Source of the DNA: Lunularia cruciata
Lineage: Eukaryota; Streptophyta; Marchantiopsida; Lunulariales; Lunulariaceae
Length of the DNA stretch: 64,000 nucleotides
Direction of reading: 5' to 3'
NCBI GenBank assembly: GCA_948567375.1
Contig: OX419757.1
Location: 61,876,001 to 61,940,000 of the forward strand
Positions within the stretch are counted from its first letter, which is position 1; each line of letters begins with the position of its first letter. Under the pieces are notes generated by a model. It searched no databases, was not told where the DNA came from, and worked only from the letters and a program-made list of their open reading frames with translations. Position numbers and translations under genes: made by a program. Positions 19,084-30,066 of the stretch are shown here, one piece after another.

Positions 19084-20532
19084 TCATATTTATATAGTTT
19101 TTCCCTTAGACTTGTATACAATCTTGCCTCTTCAAGTGTATTTTATATATTGTATAGCACTCTTTGGATTTTTATGCCATGTGGATTTTCATCGCAGACT
19201 GCTGGACACGTGTCCATTGCTTATGGATACGTGGCCCACATGGTTCTTCCCTTAACACGAGGCTGCAGTTGCCTCTGTCGGTTGCCCTATCACAAGTTCC
19301 CCTCCTTTCTTTTCAGTACTCTTACTTGTTTCTCTGCTCGTGAAGGTTTCTCCTGCTGGGTTTGCTGGGTTGGGGTTTGCTGGGGTCTCTCCCGCTGTCC
19401 TTTCTTGTTGCAGCATTGACTTTTTTTTGGCTCCCCGCTCGTGGTTTGCTGGGGTCTCTCCCACTAGTCCTTGCTTGTGAAGGATAACAAAGTTTTTTTT
19501 TGTTTTTTTTGGCTCCCCGCTTGTCCCTTCCCTTGCAGCGCTGCGCTTTCTTGCAAGGAGGTTTATTTTGCAGGTCCCTCCCCGAGCAGCACTGAGTTTT
19601 CTTACGAGGATGTTTCTTTTGCTGATTTAGCTGCTGTTTATTTCGATGATGCATCATGTATCTCGCTACTTCGGTTTATTTCGTTGGTCCCTTCCCGTGC
19701 AGCGCTGCATTTTTCTTACAATGATGTTTGTTTCGCTGATGCTTATCGTATCTCACTATTTCTGAGTGGCACTGTAGGGGAGCAACCGAGTTTGCCTTAG
19801 CACTCATGAGTTTTTGAGCAGAAACTCGGTATGAGGGGTACTGACTCTAACTCAGCTACTTCGGCACTGCGTGAAGCACTGATGAAGTCGCATGTGTTTT
19901 CATGGAGACGTACTATGGCCATCTTCTGCTTCCCTCAGCTGTTTGGCTTCTCTGGACTCAGGCGTCCATAGCGCTTGCTGTGATATATCAATATCCACAT
20001 CCTTGGATGCTTTGCTCGTCTTCCCTCGTTCTCTGAGCAATTTATACTTCCAGTGCTCTGTCTCATCCACCTTCTCCAATTTTCATTTCCTGACTCAGCT
20101 CTTCTTTGACCCGCGATATTTACCGACTATTACTTGTCTCTTGCCACCAGTTCATCTCCATCCTTTTCAGCTGTCCGTTTCTTCATGGGGTTTTTATTTT
20201 TCTACTTATGTGGGAGTACTGTCTCCGTTTCTTTGCAGGGTGCATCTCAACTATGCGAGTTGCTATCTAATGGTTTCCACGTGACAGTTATTTTGCGTTT
20301 CATTTGATGATGTTTCTCATATAGATATGTTGCTGTTTCAATATGTTTATTTCTATTATGCCATTGGTGCAGGTTACCTTCGATGTATTCTAACTTCATA
20401 CTACTCTAGTCTTGCGTGTTGCTTACCTTCCGTGCATTCTACCCTCGGGGTTTCATATTCCTAGTGTTGAGTATCATGTACATATCGTTTATCGCTCATT
20501 TGCACTTCATGAGTTCTAGATAACCCGTTCCC
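19084..20532. other. Pyrimidine-rich insertion within repeat E
   Basis: About 1.45 kb interrupts repeat E. The flanks read GTTCACAT (to 19083) and GTTCCCAT (near 20533), a possible 8-bp target duplication with one mismatch. The plus strand is strongly C/T-rich. It holds direct repeats: GGTTTGCTGGGGTCTCTCCC near 19372 and again near 19445, and a ~115-bp unit with GGTCCCT, CAGC-CTG and GATGTTT at 19560-19650 and 19676-19770. G-box-like sequences (GACACGTGTC near 19204, ATACGTGGCC near 19228) follow a TATA-like stretch. Open frames here (for example 19024-19419) show no protein family. Its class is unknown. Confidence 0.4.
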
Positions 20533-20830
20533 ATATATATATATGACTATAGCTGAAGCATCAAGTATCCAAAGTACTATTCTTAGTACTATTGGAAAGC
20601 CCTTGACAAAACCATTATAAGGAACCTCGACTCAAAACTTTGAATAAAAGTTTGTAAAACTTAGGTTATAATATTTTGAGTGGGGCATAATTTAGAAGAC
20701 CTGAAAAGGGAAGAAGGTTTATAAGTTAGTATATCTTTAACTAAAAAGGATTTTGGATCCACCTCTTCTCTCAAAATTAAGTATTTAAGAATAGTACCAA
20801 ATCAATCTTGTACTGCTCGTGAGAGTGAGA
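20533..20830 (+). repeat. Dispersed repeat E, copy 2 (right part)
   Basis: From GACTATAGCTGAAGCATCAA (20545) the sequence tracks 63870-64000: a CAAAGTAC block, CTTAGTACTAT(T/C)GGAAAGCC, TTGACAAAACCATT and a final CAAAACTT-like block. It is the continuation of the copy interrupted at 19083. Confidence 0.65.
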
Positions 20831-22985
20831 TGTACAAGCTCACCGGCTCTTCCGAGCTCTTCTAAATTGCACTACCTCTATGTGTGCTATAACGAACCTT
20901 AGCTAATTATGCTAAATTTAAAAAGCTTTGTTAAAGTCGCTATGACCGCATCTTTAACTATTACCAACATAAAACTGGATTCATCTATAGGGTTAATGGG
21001 CGTTATTATATTAATGGGCGTTATACTCGCATTTAGTGACAAACTGTATATAAGAAAGAGGGTATCCAAGTTTTGCCGTGCTTGGGATCTAAATTCAAAT
21101 TTGGAATCCAAGGAATATGAATATGAGGAGGCCTTTTGCGTGAATGTTAGTGGTTGTCGATTAACAAAAGGTTTAATTAAATTCCAAGGAGATATCTTAG
21201 ACTGATTTGTGGGGCAATGTGAATACCAATGTGACTAAATCATGTTTCATAGATCAAGAACCACACATGATTCATAAAATATGGATAATTGGACTCCATT
21301 GACAACTGAATATGTGAATATCACACCAAGACTATGAACTACACAACAATTATACCCCAAATTGATTTGCTTGCTCATGATAAAATATATATAAGACAAG
21401 CTGAGTTGAAGGCTTGAAAATAAATCAAATGAAGAAATATTTTTTATACTGGATTTATTAATCTTTATTTATTTAATACGATGCAATACTTATATCATTA
21501 ACTAATACCACTAACTAAAATTTCAAATTCCAAATTAAGTTGAATTTGAATCGCAAATTCGATTACATGTGATAGAAAGGCGGGGCACGATAAACTATCA
21601 CAATACTCTTCCATTGCCCGCATGCTATACACAACAATTCATATACTAGAAAATAAGACTATTCACAATATATGATTGGGGATTAACGAGTGTGTACCTT
21701 TCACCAATCGACTTGTTACAATCTGTCCACAAGCAGTGTGTTTAGGAAATGTTTGCCCTTTCTCTAGTCCTTTTAAGTTTAAGGAATGTATATATTCTTC
21801 GTTTATATCCCGTTGGTATTGTAGCTTATCGACGTAAAGCCAACGAAAGATACAGTTCAATGAGTTTACTCTGAGGTCAACAACCAAAACTGGACACGCA
21901 ATGGGTATTTTATAACATAATCGGCTTGGATCGTTCTTGGGCCGCTCTACTAGTACATCGGAATACCGGATCGGAGACCCGCTCTCGTAATGAAGCCGTC
22001 AGGCTTTGCGTGTAGGTGCTTGCGTTATTCTTGAGGGCTCAAATGTAATGAGTTGCAATCTGCGCTCTGGTTCTTCAAGGATGAGTGTTACAGCATGTTG
22101 TCTTAGGATAGATTTATTTGACTATCTTCAAACCTTCTCAGGATGTGGTCTTGGTTTTCTCATTGATCGAACGTTAATGGATACCGTCTTGCATAAGTTC
22201 GAATGTGCTGCAAGTTGTATTCTGTTCAACTTGTAGGACGCTATGATCTCTAATCCTAATGTGAAGATGGTACAACTCAAAATTGAGTTTATCATTTTCA
22301 CCAGTGGATGTTCCGAAGTTGAAGATGCCTTCTGTGAAATATTTAGGACATATCGAGAAAGATTTTCAGTGAACTCGGCTGGAATCAACGTTCGGAGGAA
22401 TGAATGTGCAGGGCCAGTCGAGTGCCGACAAGGATGAGAGATATAAGCTCATGCGCGCAGAACTGAAGCTCGATTACCGATTGATCTCCCTGACATAACT
22501 GTGCTCGCGTCATTCACAAGAAGTAGCCTGTATCATCGAAATCACTTCTATTGAGGAGAATTCACTGCAGAATGGGAGATCGGCAGTGAATTGTCCTCGA
22601 CCTCTTCTTTGCCAATGGCAATTCGAGTTTCTTCTCTGTTGAACGTGTATTCTGTCTGTCGTATGCGTACCCAATCTTTGCTGTCATTGGTTTCAATTTG
22701 CTGTCTGCGAAGGGAATATAGTACCTATGTTCTGTTGATTCAACCTCGTCTGTGGTACCTGCGGAGCTGTACTCCGTGGAATTTCTCCGTAGAATTTCCC
22801 CAAATACAAATTTGTTAAAAAGAATATAGTAAGCCATTTTGTTACCTTTGCACCACCTCTGTTGATTGCTTTCCAGGAAACATAGGAAGTTGTCTCATTT
22901 CCTCGTGTCGGTAGATTTTTCATATCTTCGGCCCTTACCACCACAACCGCCAGAGATCCCCCTTATTAGAGAATAGAGAAGAGAT
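20831..22985. other. Unassigned region with short open frames
   Basis: Composition is less AT-rich from about 21890 on, and the segment is not obviously repetitive inside the window. Open frames up to about 98 codons occur (20909-21205 plus, 22128-22388 minus, 22562-22837 minus), but none shows a domain I recognise, and 20909-21205 has an equally open antisense frame. I see no splice-linked exon set. Confidence 0.3.
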
Positions 22986-23640
22986 GCAATCACTTCACAT
23001 CCAGGTTAGACCTCCTTTCGGTTAAGATATAAATCCAATTAATAGAGGTGGTGCAAACAATAGAATAGTTTGCAATAATCATTTTAGCAATCTTTTGTTT
23101 CTACTGTAATTTGTATTTGTTAATTGCAATAGAATAACACAGATCTATTATAAATCGTATGTGTTAATCGCAGTAAAATAATACAGAAAAATACATTAGC
23201 TGCTTTTCGGGTCAAGTTTACAATAGATTTGTTACTTTCACCGTTCTCTGGGCTTCTCGAATATCAATTTCGAGAATATATCGAATATCCATTCTCTTTG
23301 AATATCAAATTGCTCTAATACCATGTAAATGATAGTTACCCCAACAAGCTCACTACATTGATGATATTGATTATGAAAAATTGTAGGATGTATACAGGAT
23401 AGATTTATATTGATAATGGAAAGTGTAAGATTTATATGGGATAGATTTATATCCTGACCGAAAAGGTGCCTAACCTGGATGTGAAACGATTCTATTTTCC
23501 TCGGTTCAATTTTCAACTCTAAGGGGATAGAGAGAGCAAAATAGTTAATTCACCACTCGTTCATTCTCACAAGTAAGTACGGAGACCTTACAAGTAAGTA
23601 CGGAGACCTCCGTATTATTTTACTGCGATTAACACGAGGG
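22986..23640 (-). repeat. LTR-like segment with primer site and inverted flank
   Basis: On the minus strand a primer-binding-like TGGTATTAGAGC lies at 23323-23312, directly after an LTR-like end ATTTACA (23324 on). The LTR-like part contains TATA-like GGATATAAATC near 23450 and TCACATCCAGGTTAGG near 23485. The same TCACATCCAGGTTAG and ATATAAATC blocks occur in opposite orientation at 22998-23035. A perfect 24-bp inverted repeat links 23161-23184 with 23612-23635. The picture is of two LTR pieces of one family lying head to head. Confidence 0.45.
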
Positions 23641-24300
23641 AGTAGCTTGAACCGGGAGCACCAAGGGCAGCGCTGCCGTGTACCACGAATACTTTGAGTG
23701 AACACCAACCAAAAGGAGGGATTGCATCTTCCTCACTCGACACACATAACTTGTGTACATCATACTAGTCATTACAGGTTTTGTCCTACCCCTCTAAATA
23801 GAGTTAGTATAATAGTACTGTTACTTTTGTATTATCGAATACGCTATTGATGCTAATAGTCATTTGCATACGAGAGGGGACAGATGAGATTACAGACTTT
23901 GACAAAATGCAATCTGGTACATAGTCTATGAAAGAAATGTGATCCCGCATGATAACAAGAGAGACGGGAAGATGCCATGAAGCCTGCAAGGTAAAAGGGG
24001 TAAAATGGGGCTAAGCCCTAATAGTATTAGTATGAAAAATTTACACTAGTACACCTAAGGTTTTGAGCTATACAGGTTGTATGATTTACAAACTATTGGA
24101 GCATCTAAGGAAATGTCATCTAGTGTGATTTTTGTCTTATGTGTTGCACAAATTACTAGAGCATTTGAACAAATGTCATCTAGTGTGATTGTTCTACTTT
24201 GGATTACACTAGTAAATTCTTTTTGTAGAACAATGGACACACATTATCTAAAATATATTATAAAGTAAGAGAATGAGAATTGTGTCCAATGATATTCAAT
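23641..24300. other. No recognisable gene; short tandem repeat
   Basis: Nothing coding is seen. A ~60-bp imperfect tandem repeat occurs at about 24090-24200: ACAAACTATTGGAGCAT and ACAAATTACTAGAGCAT, each followed by AAATGTCATCTAGTGTGATT. Confidence 0.4.
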
Positions 24301-25685
24301 ATGATATGCTCTCATGCACTCCCTTAAAAATATGTCAAATTTGCATTCATCATCCCCTATAATTCCTAGGCTAGAGGAACAATAAGTTGACTTTGGTGCA
24401 TAACCCTATACTTGGAGATCTTGTATGTTGCCACTCCACTCACTGCCCATCTAGAGGATGAGTAATCTTTTCTTTTGAAATTGCATCACATGTAGGGTCC
24501 TTAATCACAACATTTCCTACTATCATCTAATCATCTCATCATCTGATCATCTTATATGAAGTATAAGTAGGCCTTGATTCATGTCATTTGCAAAGTATAC
24601 CAACATTCTCTCCAAGCAAGGTACCCACTTTCTTGTATCATGATAACATTATGTCCTTAATGGCATTGTGGGTAGCTATCATTTGTCTTTCAAAAGGACA
24701 CAATGTTATGTGAATCTTTACTATATCTGTATACCACACTCACAAGTGAATAATGAAGATGTGGAACGGTGGACCAAATCTAGGTGGATCATTGTTGTAG
24801 AGAAAATAGCTAGTGTAAGTCAGGATGCCCTAATGCACAATCCAGTTAAGATCCAAGAGCTTAGACCCTTGCTAGAGCAAAAGTGAAAATGTGCTCTAGT
24901 AGCATAAGGAATGAATGAATGAGTGAACTAAGATAAAATATAGTATATATTAAAATTGTTGATCCATGAAGGAAGATTACAAACCTTTGGTGCAATCAGA
25001 AGGTAAGGAGGTAGAAAATGGAACTCTATCCCATGCATAAAAGGATAGTCTATCTCTTATCTACAGCAATAATACCTTTAGAGGAAAAGATCCCTCCTCC
25101 ACCTTGGTCACATCTGTCTCCAAGATTGGCCCATTAGCAACTACAAAACAAGAGGGAAGTAAATGTGCTAAGAAAAATCAACTACCCAAAAATGCTATAG
25201 GTGTCATCTCTTTCATAGATAATAACACTACCCCTTTGCATGAGATCCATAAAGATGTTGTCTATGTTCCAAATTCCATATCACACACTCAAATGTCTTT
25301 GGTCCAATTATATCACCGAAGACTTCCATAATCCTCTTATCAAAAGCTCTCAAATGTAATAATAAGGTCAAAGAAGGGGGAACCATGATGAAGTACATAA
25401 GTCAATCAACAAGAAATATTAGAAGAAATTATACAAAATGGCACTTGCGGATCTCCTAGTTGAAGAATTTCATCCACATGAAGAATAACCTCTACAAAAA
25501 CTACGTCTAAGAAGTGGAATAAAATCCTTGAATACTACTAGCACTCCAAAAACACATAAGCCATTTGTAGATGTGATACACGCCTTGAAAGTTAGAGGTG
25601 AGGAGGGATACTTGAAGTGGAATATGCTCTACACTTTGACATCTTGATTCTTGAGCCTACAAGTTGAAGTTCAATAGTCAAGTGG
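24300..25685 (-). other. Probable 3' part of LINE-like copy 2, heavily decayed
   Basis: This lies downstream (minus strand) of the LINE RT core at 25690-26110, where the family's long C-terminal region should be. I could not follow that region's motifs with confidence. Plus-strand open frames here (25104-25331) look like chance frames. Confidence 0.3.
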
Positions 25686-25689
25686 TCAA

Positions 25690-26600
25690 AAGCTTGCCTA
25701 TTTGATCTAAGGACCTACAATGTATATATCATTTGCCAAAGAGTGAAAAAGACAATCTAGCATGGCCAAAGTAGTACATAAGAGAGTTCTAAAGGAAACC
25801 ATGACAAATAAAGACCCCCCTAAAAGGTCTTTCTTTTGTATAATAACATCCGACTCCAAGATGATAGCTCTTTGTGTGAGATATTGTACTAGTAATAAAG
25901 GGAAGAAAAAGAGCCATAGAAAGACTGCATGAGAGGAATAAGACTTGCAAAGAATCCATAAATTTCCTTAAGTTCTCTAAAGAAAAATGCAAATAAAATG
26001 CTATTAAAAGCGCTCTCAACATCCACTCGGAGAACAACCCACTTTGAGTGGATATCTAAGAATGCTCTAATGCCTATAGATTTAGTCTTACAACATCTGG
26101 GTGTAGCAACTCAAAATTGATATTGATTGAAGTTCTGTTAGAAATGAGAATGATGCTAAAGGGCAATCGTATGGCTAACAAGATGCAAACAACTTTCCCA
26201 GTATCAATCATTCTATTGCCTCAATGTATCCTCCATCACAAGAAGTCAACTAGCATCTAGCATCTGACTAACTAACATAAAGAACCTCTCTCCTCACTAA
26301 TGTTGTAGCCACCTAAACTATAGCTCCATAAACCACTAGAATGATTATCTATTTTCAAGCAATATCCAAGATGTTCATATACCATCCTTGATAAACCTCT
26401 TGAGGAGCAGTCTAGAGTAGTGCATAACACATATGCAAAAGAGATCTATCAAGACATAAAGCTTGCTCAAGTTGATAGTCTAAGACCTCTAATGGTATTC
26501 TTTCTTCCACCAAAGGATATATTAAATGTAAAGAAGCAAATAGTCTTATCAATAGGATTAATCATAGAAAAATGATGTAGGACTCATGTTGTTCTCCTAT
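25690..26600 (-). pseudogene. Decayed LINE-like reverse transcriptase (copy 2)
   Basis: The minus strand reads VATPRCCKTKSIGIRAFLDI, then SKWVVLRVDVESAFNSI (about 26070-25995), FFRELKEIYGFFASLIPLMQ, SFYGSFSSLYY and, after frame breaks, SLANDIYIV near 25745-25720. These align motif by motif with copy 1 (VDVENAFNS, SLANNTHI). The catalytic A-D-D box is again damaged (A-N-D). The N-terminal side up to about 26600 is assigned by position only. Confidence 0.75.
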
Positions 26601-28495
26601 ATTCTCCAACCTAACCCAATGTTCTACAGTGTCTTAATTGAATAGAATCTATAGTACCATGTGACTAAATTTGTCTCTTGTAACATGTACCCCAAATAGA
26701 CTCCTCTTGTAGGATAACTCCATCCCTTACTCAAAATCTATAAAATCTAATAGCCACCTCTCTTTGCTTGACATGCCCCCCTCCAATATAGCAAAAACAC
26801 CATTGTGGAAAAAAGGGAAATAGGAACTAAGTTAACTCATCCAAGGGATCAAGTGTAGACTGATCAAGTGGTAATTAAAAGTCAATCTAACCTCATCATG
26901 GAGTGTACAAGGAAGTCTTTGGCATAAGCATAGGCATAGACATGATCTAGTATCAAATAACCCAAAATACAACCTGCTTTGAAATGTTAACTTATGTAAT
27001 GACTCAATTGATATCCCATAATAATAAACAAAAAAGATAGACAAAATGTTTATAATTTCAAGTATCCATGATATGGATATGATCATTTGCTTCACCTGAA
27101 TATTCAATCATAAACGTTGTGTATCTTTTATACCCTTTACAAGGTAAAGAATTGATGATACCTCAAGTATAGTGTGCATCAAGTTACTCTAAATACCCTA
27201 CATGGAGAAGGGAAACTATAACTCAAAAATACTAATAATAAATCATGAAGCTATTTTTGCATTTCTCTATATTTATAAAATACAACCCATCGACTGTTCT
27301 AAATTCTAAAAATAAACATATTTATTTTACGAAACTTTCTATATCTTAAATAAAAATAAAATTCTTAGAGATAAGATATACAATCATATACTAATCCACA
27401 TATAAAAATTCTAAAATTTCTCTGCTCTCACTCATCTCTCGTTTCTCCCCGTCGCCAACCTCCCTCGCCTCTCGTCGCCTCCTTTCACTCACTCCTATGA
27501 TCACTTTCGCCTCGCGGCACTGCCTTCATAGTCTATAGAATGGAAGGATAGAGAGAACATGACAGAGTTTCTCACATTGAAAAGAGCCATCACATTCAGT
27601 AACCTTGGGAGACGATAGTGGATTCCTCGGACAGTTCTCTTCCAACGAGGGTACTCGTACTGTAACCTCGGAAAGAATGTCCCAGACTGGGTACTTTGAG
27701 ACTGGGCGGTTTTGCCGTTGAAATATCCCTTCCCCTCACTTATCAGCTTGCGGTGAAAATCTGCTTCATTTACAGGTTAGCAATTTTCTGAGAGAAGAGG
27801 AAAGTTGGAGATAACCAGTAACCAATATCCTTTTCCAAGATCTAATAGCAGATCTCATATCTCATATGAAAGATCCAAGATCTACTAGCTATAGAATATC
27901 TTATAGCGGATCTCAGTTCCAAGATTTTGATTATGGATTTGTAACGTTGTTGGCCTTAAGGGGAATTGAATAAAATTCTGGTTGAGTGAAGAGATACAAC
28001 AAAATCTGACTTGTTGAATGAAATCATTCTTATCCGAACTCCTTCCAAAATTGATAAAATTTTCTCCATATAAGTTATGCTAGAGGTATACTGAAATTTT
28101 GCGAGATGAGTCTTCACTCATCTCACAAACTATGATTAGAAGTGATATTATATTACAGGCGAGAACTGACTGATCAGAATTAAAAGTAATATTTCTAATT
28201 CATCCTAATGAACGAATACACTTGACAGATAGGTGTTAACTCATTTTTAATAGTCAACCTACGAACTTCGAATTAAGAGTGATGAAACACCTTAGAGACT
28301 ATTCTCACATTTTTGCTCACGTAAACAAAGGGCATGATACTCAAGGTCTAGTCCACCGACTAAATCGTAAAACCATCGAAGCAATAGGCGAAGTCCGCAA
28401 TAAGAGTTAGAGATGCGTCATACTAAAAATGTGGTTTTTTGCGTACCAAGTGCGAAGGCTTTTTAGTCATGAAGTCCTTTATGAGAGCCATCACT
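26601..28495. other. Intergenic, no recognisable gene
   Basis: It is AT-rich to about 27420, then more mixed. A small hairpin with GAGATGAG and CTCATCTC arms is at about 28103-28124. Repeated AAGATCTA and GATCTCA words cluster at 27830-27920. No coding frame is supported. Confidence 0.35.
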
Positions 28496-28497
28496 TT

Positions 28498-28630
28498 GGA
28501 CAGTTATTTATGGACGAGATCGGACTCTTATTTGTTTGCCATCAGGTTAGACAGGTCTTTTAAATACCATGAAGTGTACATTATCTTGTGAAAAAACAAA
28601 TGTGACAACTCGTCCATAAATAACTGTCCG
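28498..28630. repeat. 21-bp perfect inverted repeat
   Basis: GGACAGTTATTTATGGACGAG at about 28498 has its exact reverse complement at about 28610-28630, about 91 bases away. It may be the remains of a foldback element or a structured RNA. No target duplication was identified. Confidence 0.8.
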
Positions 28631-29034
28631 AAGTGATTTTTCAGCATGTGGTACTTACTGTTCTCCACCACTCAATGGTAGGAAAGGACTTTCGACAAGA
28701 GCATTGACATCCACGCTTTCTTATTTTCTACTGATCGTCTTAAGCAGTTCTTTGATTGCTGCCAGTCGACCGACGTGCACCATACCTTGCCTGGACCGAT
28801 CGGGAATTTTTGTCTATGATGGACTGACACAATGGTGTTATGTGTCTTGGACTGCTGGCACGATTGATGACGTATTGAAGACTTGTTTACACAGTTCGGC
28901 ACAAGGACGGTTACCCCCCAGGCAGAGGAGTCGCTTATGTACCCTTCCGCCTCTGCTGATAGTGACATCACGGTTAGTTCCCCTTTCCCCAGGTTAGCAT
29001 GGAGGAAAATAGTCTGACAGACACGAGGATATTG

Positions 29035-29070
29035 TAGCAAAAGATAAACCGCGTGGTTTATCTTTTGCTA
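29035..29070. repeat. Perfect 16-bp hairpin with 4-base loop
   Basis: TAGCAAAAGATAAACC, a GCGT loop, then the exact reverse complement. It lies about 1 kb downstream of the last recognised MATE exon. The AT-rich stem and lack of a poly-T run argue against a simple terminator; its role is unknown. Confidence 0.85.
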
Positions 29071-30066
29071 GATCTATCTGCGTGCATTTTCCTAACAAAC
29101 TAGATCAAGGAAAATGAATTCACAGCATGCAGTGTACACGACAGAGTAGATGGCTCGATGGTAGCTTTCACTTCTTTCCTGACAAAAGTCAGTACTGTAG
29201 TACACTTCTAGATCTATCTGCTCTAAAGGAGTATAAAATTTGTCAAATTTACTCACGTCAACTTAGGCAGTATATAGTCTCTTCGTAATGTGATGATACG
29301 ATATTCACCATCATATATCACATACTTCGACTGTAACCGCAGCTCGGGAAAATTGACATGTTCTTGTGTGTCACTCCAAGAACCATGTCAAGCCTCAGAC
29401 TCTCTGCAGCCTGTCCGGCCTCTTCTTCGCTAGCTATGAATCGGCCATATGACACTATCTATCTTTAGAAAATCTAACCTAGACTGCTTTCTTTTGGAGC
29501 AAAACTTTCTAAAGTCCGCATTTACAGGTGCAAGAGTCGGTTCTGACGGCAGTTTGGTGCGTATTTCACCCTGCTACAACTCCAATTTTTTACTTGGAGG
29601 TGGTGATAGTCCATACGTGTGCTGCTGCTACACAGAGATATGACACTAGAAACCTGTTGGTGATATAAGAGGCTCAGCGAAAGGCCATAGGTCCGAGTTC
29701 TATCTCGTTCAGCTCTTCAATGATCGCCGTGGGCAGAAAGCTTGTCCGCGAGAAACACCGAGATCTTAGAATACAGAATGCATAAAATCAATTGAATCGA
29801 GTGAAGTGTCTCGGAGTGTGTAAAATAGTTGATCGGCTGCAGCTGCGTCAAGTCGTCTCCTCACTTACAGCCCGTAAGGTACGGGTACATAACTAAAATC
29901 ACCGGTGTAGGAGTGCGCGCTAAAAGGTGTGCACTGATGAATTCTCTAGTTCGTTGTTGTGATGCCTGGTGCTTTTACTGAGTCAGAAGAGGAGGATCCT
30001 CTTTCTGCACAAGTACAAATAGTCCACCCCATTTATTAGCAAAAGCCTTGCATGCAAGCTGGAAAC
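29071..30066. other. 3' flank of the MATE gene
   Basis: No coding frame is supported. If the last MATE exon is followed by a further intron (see that entry), an additional short exon could lie here, but I could not pick one out. Polyadenylation sites were not resolved. Confidence 0.35.

Noticed and set aside
19252-19657. Lysine-rich minus-strand open frames in the pyrimidine-rich insert
   Set aside because: They follow from strand base bias and tandem repeats; no domain or splice context.
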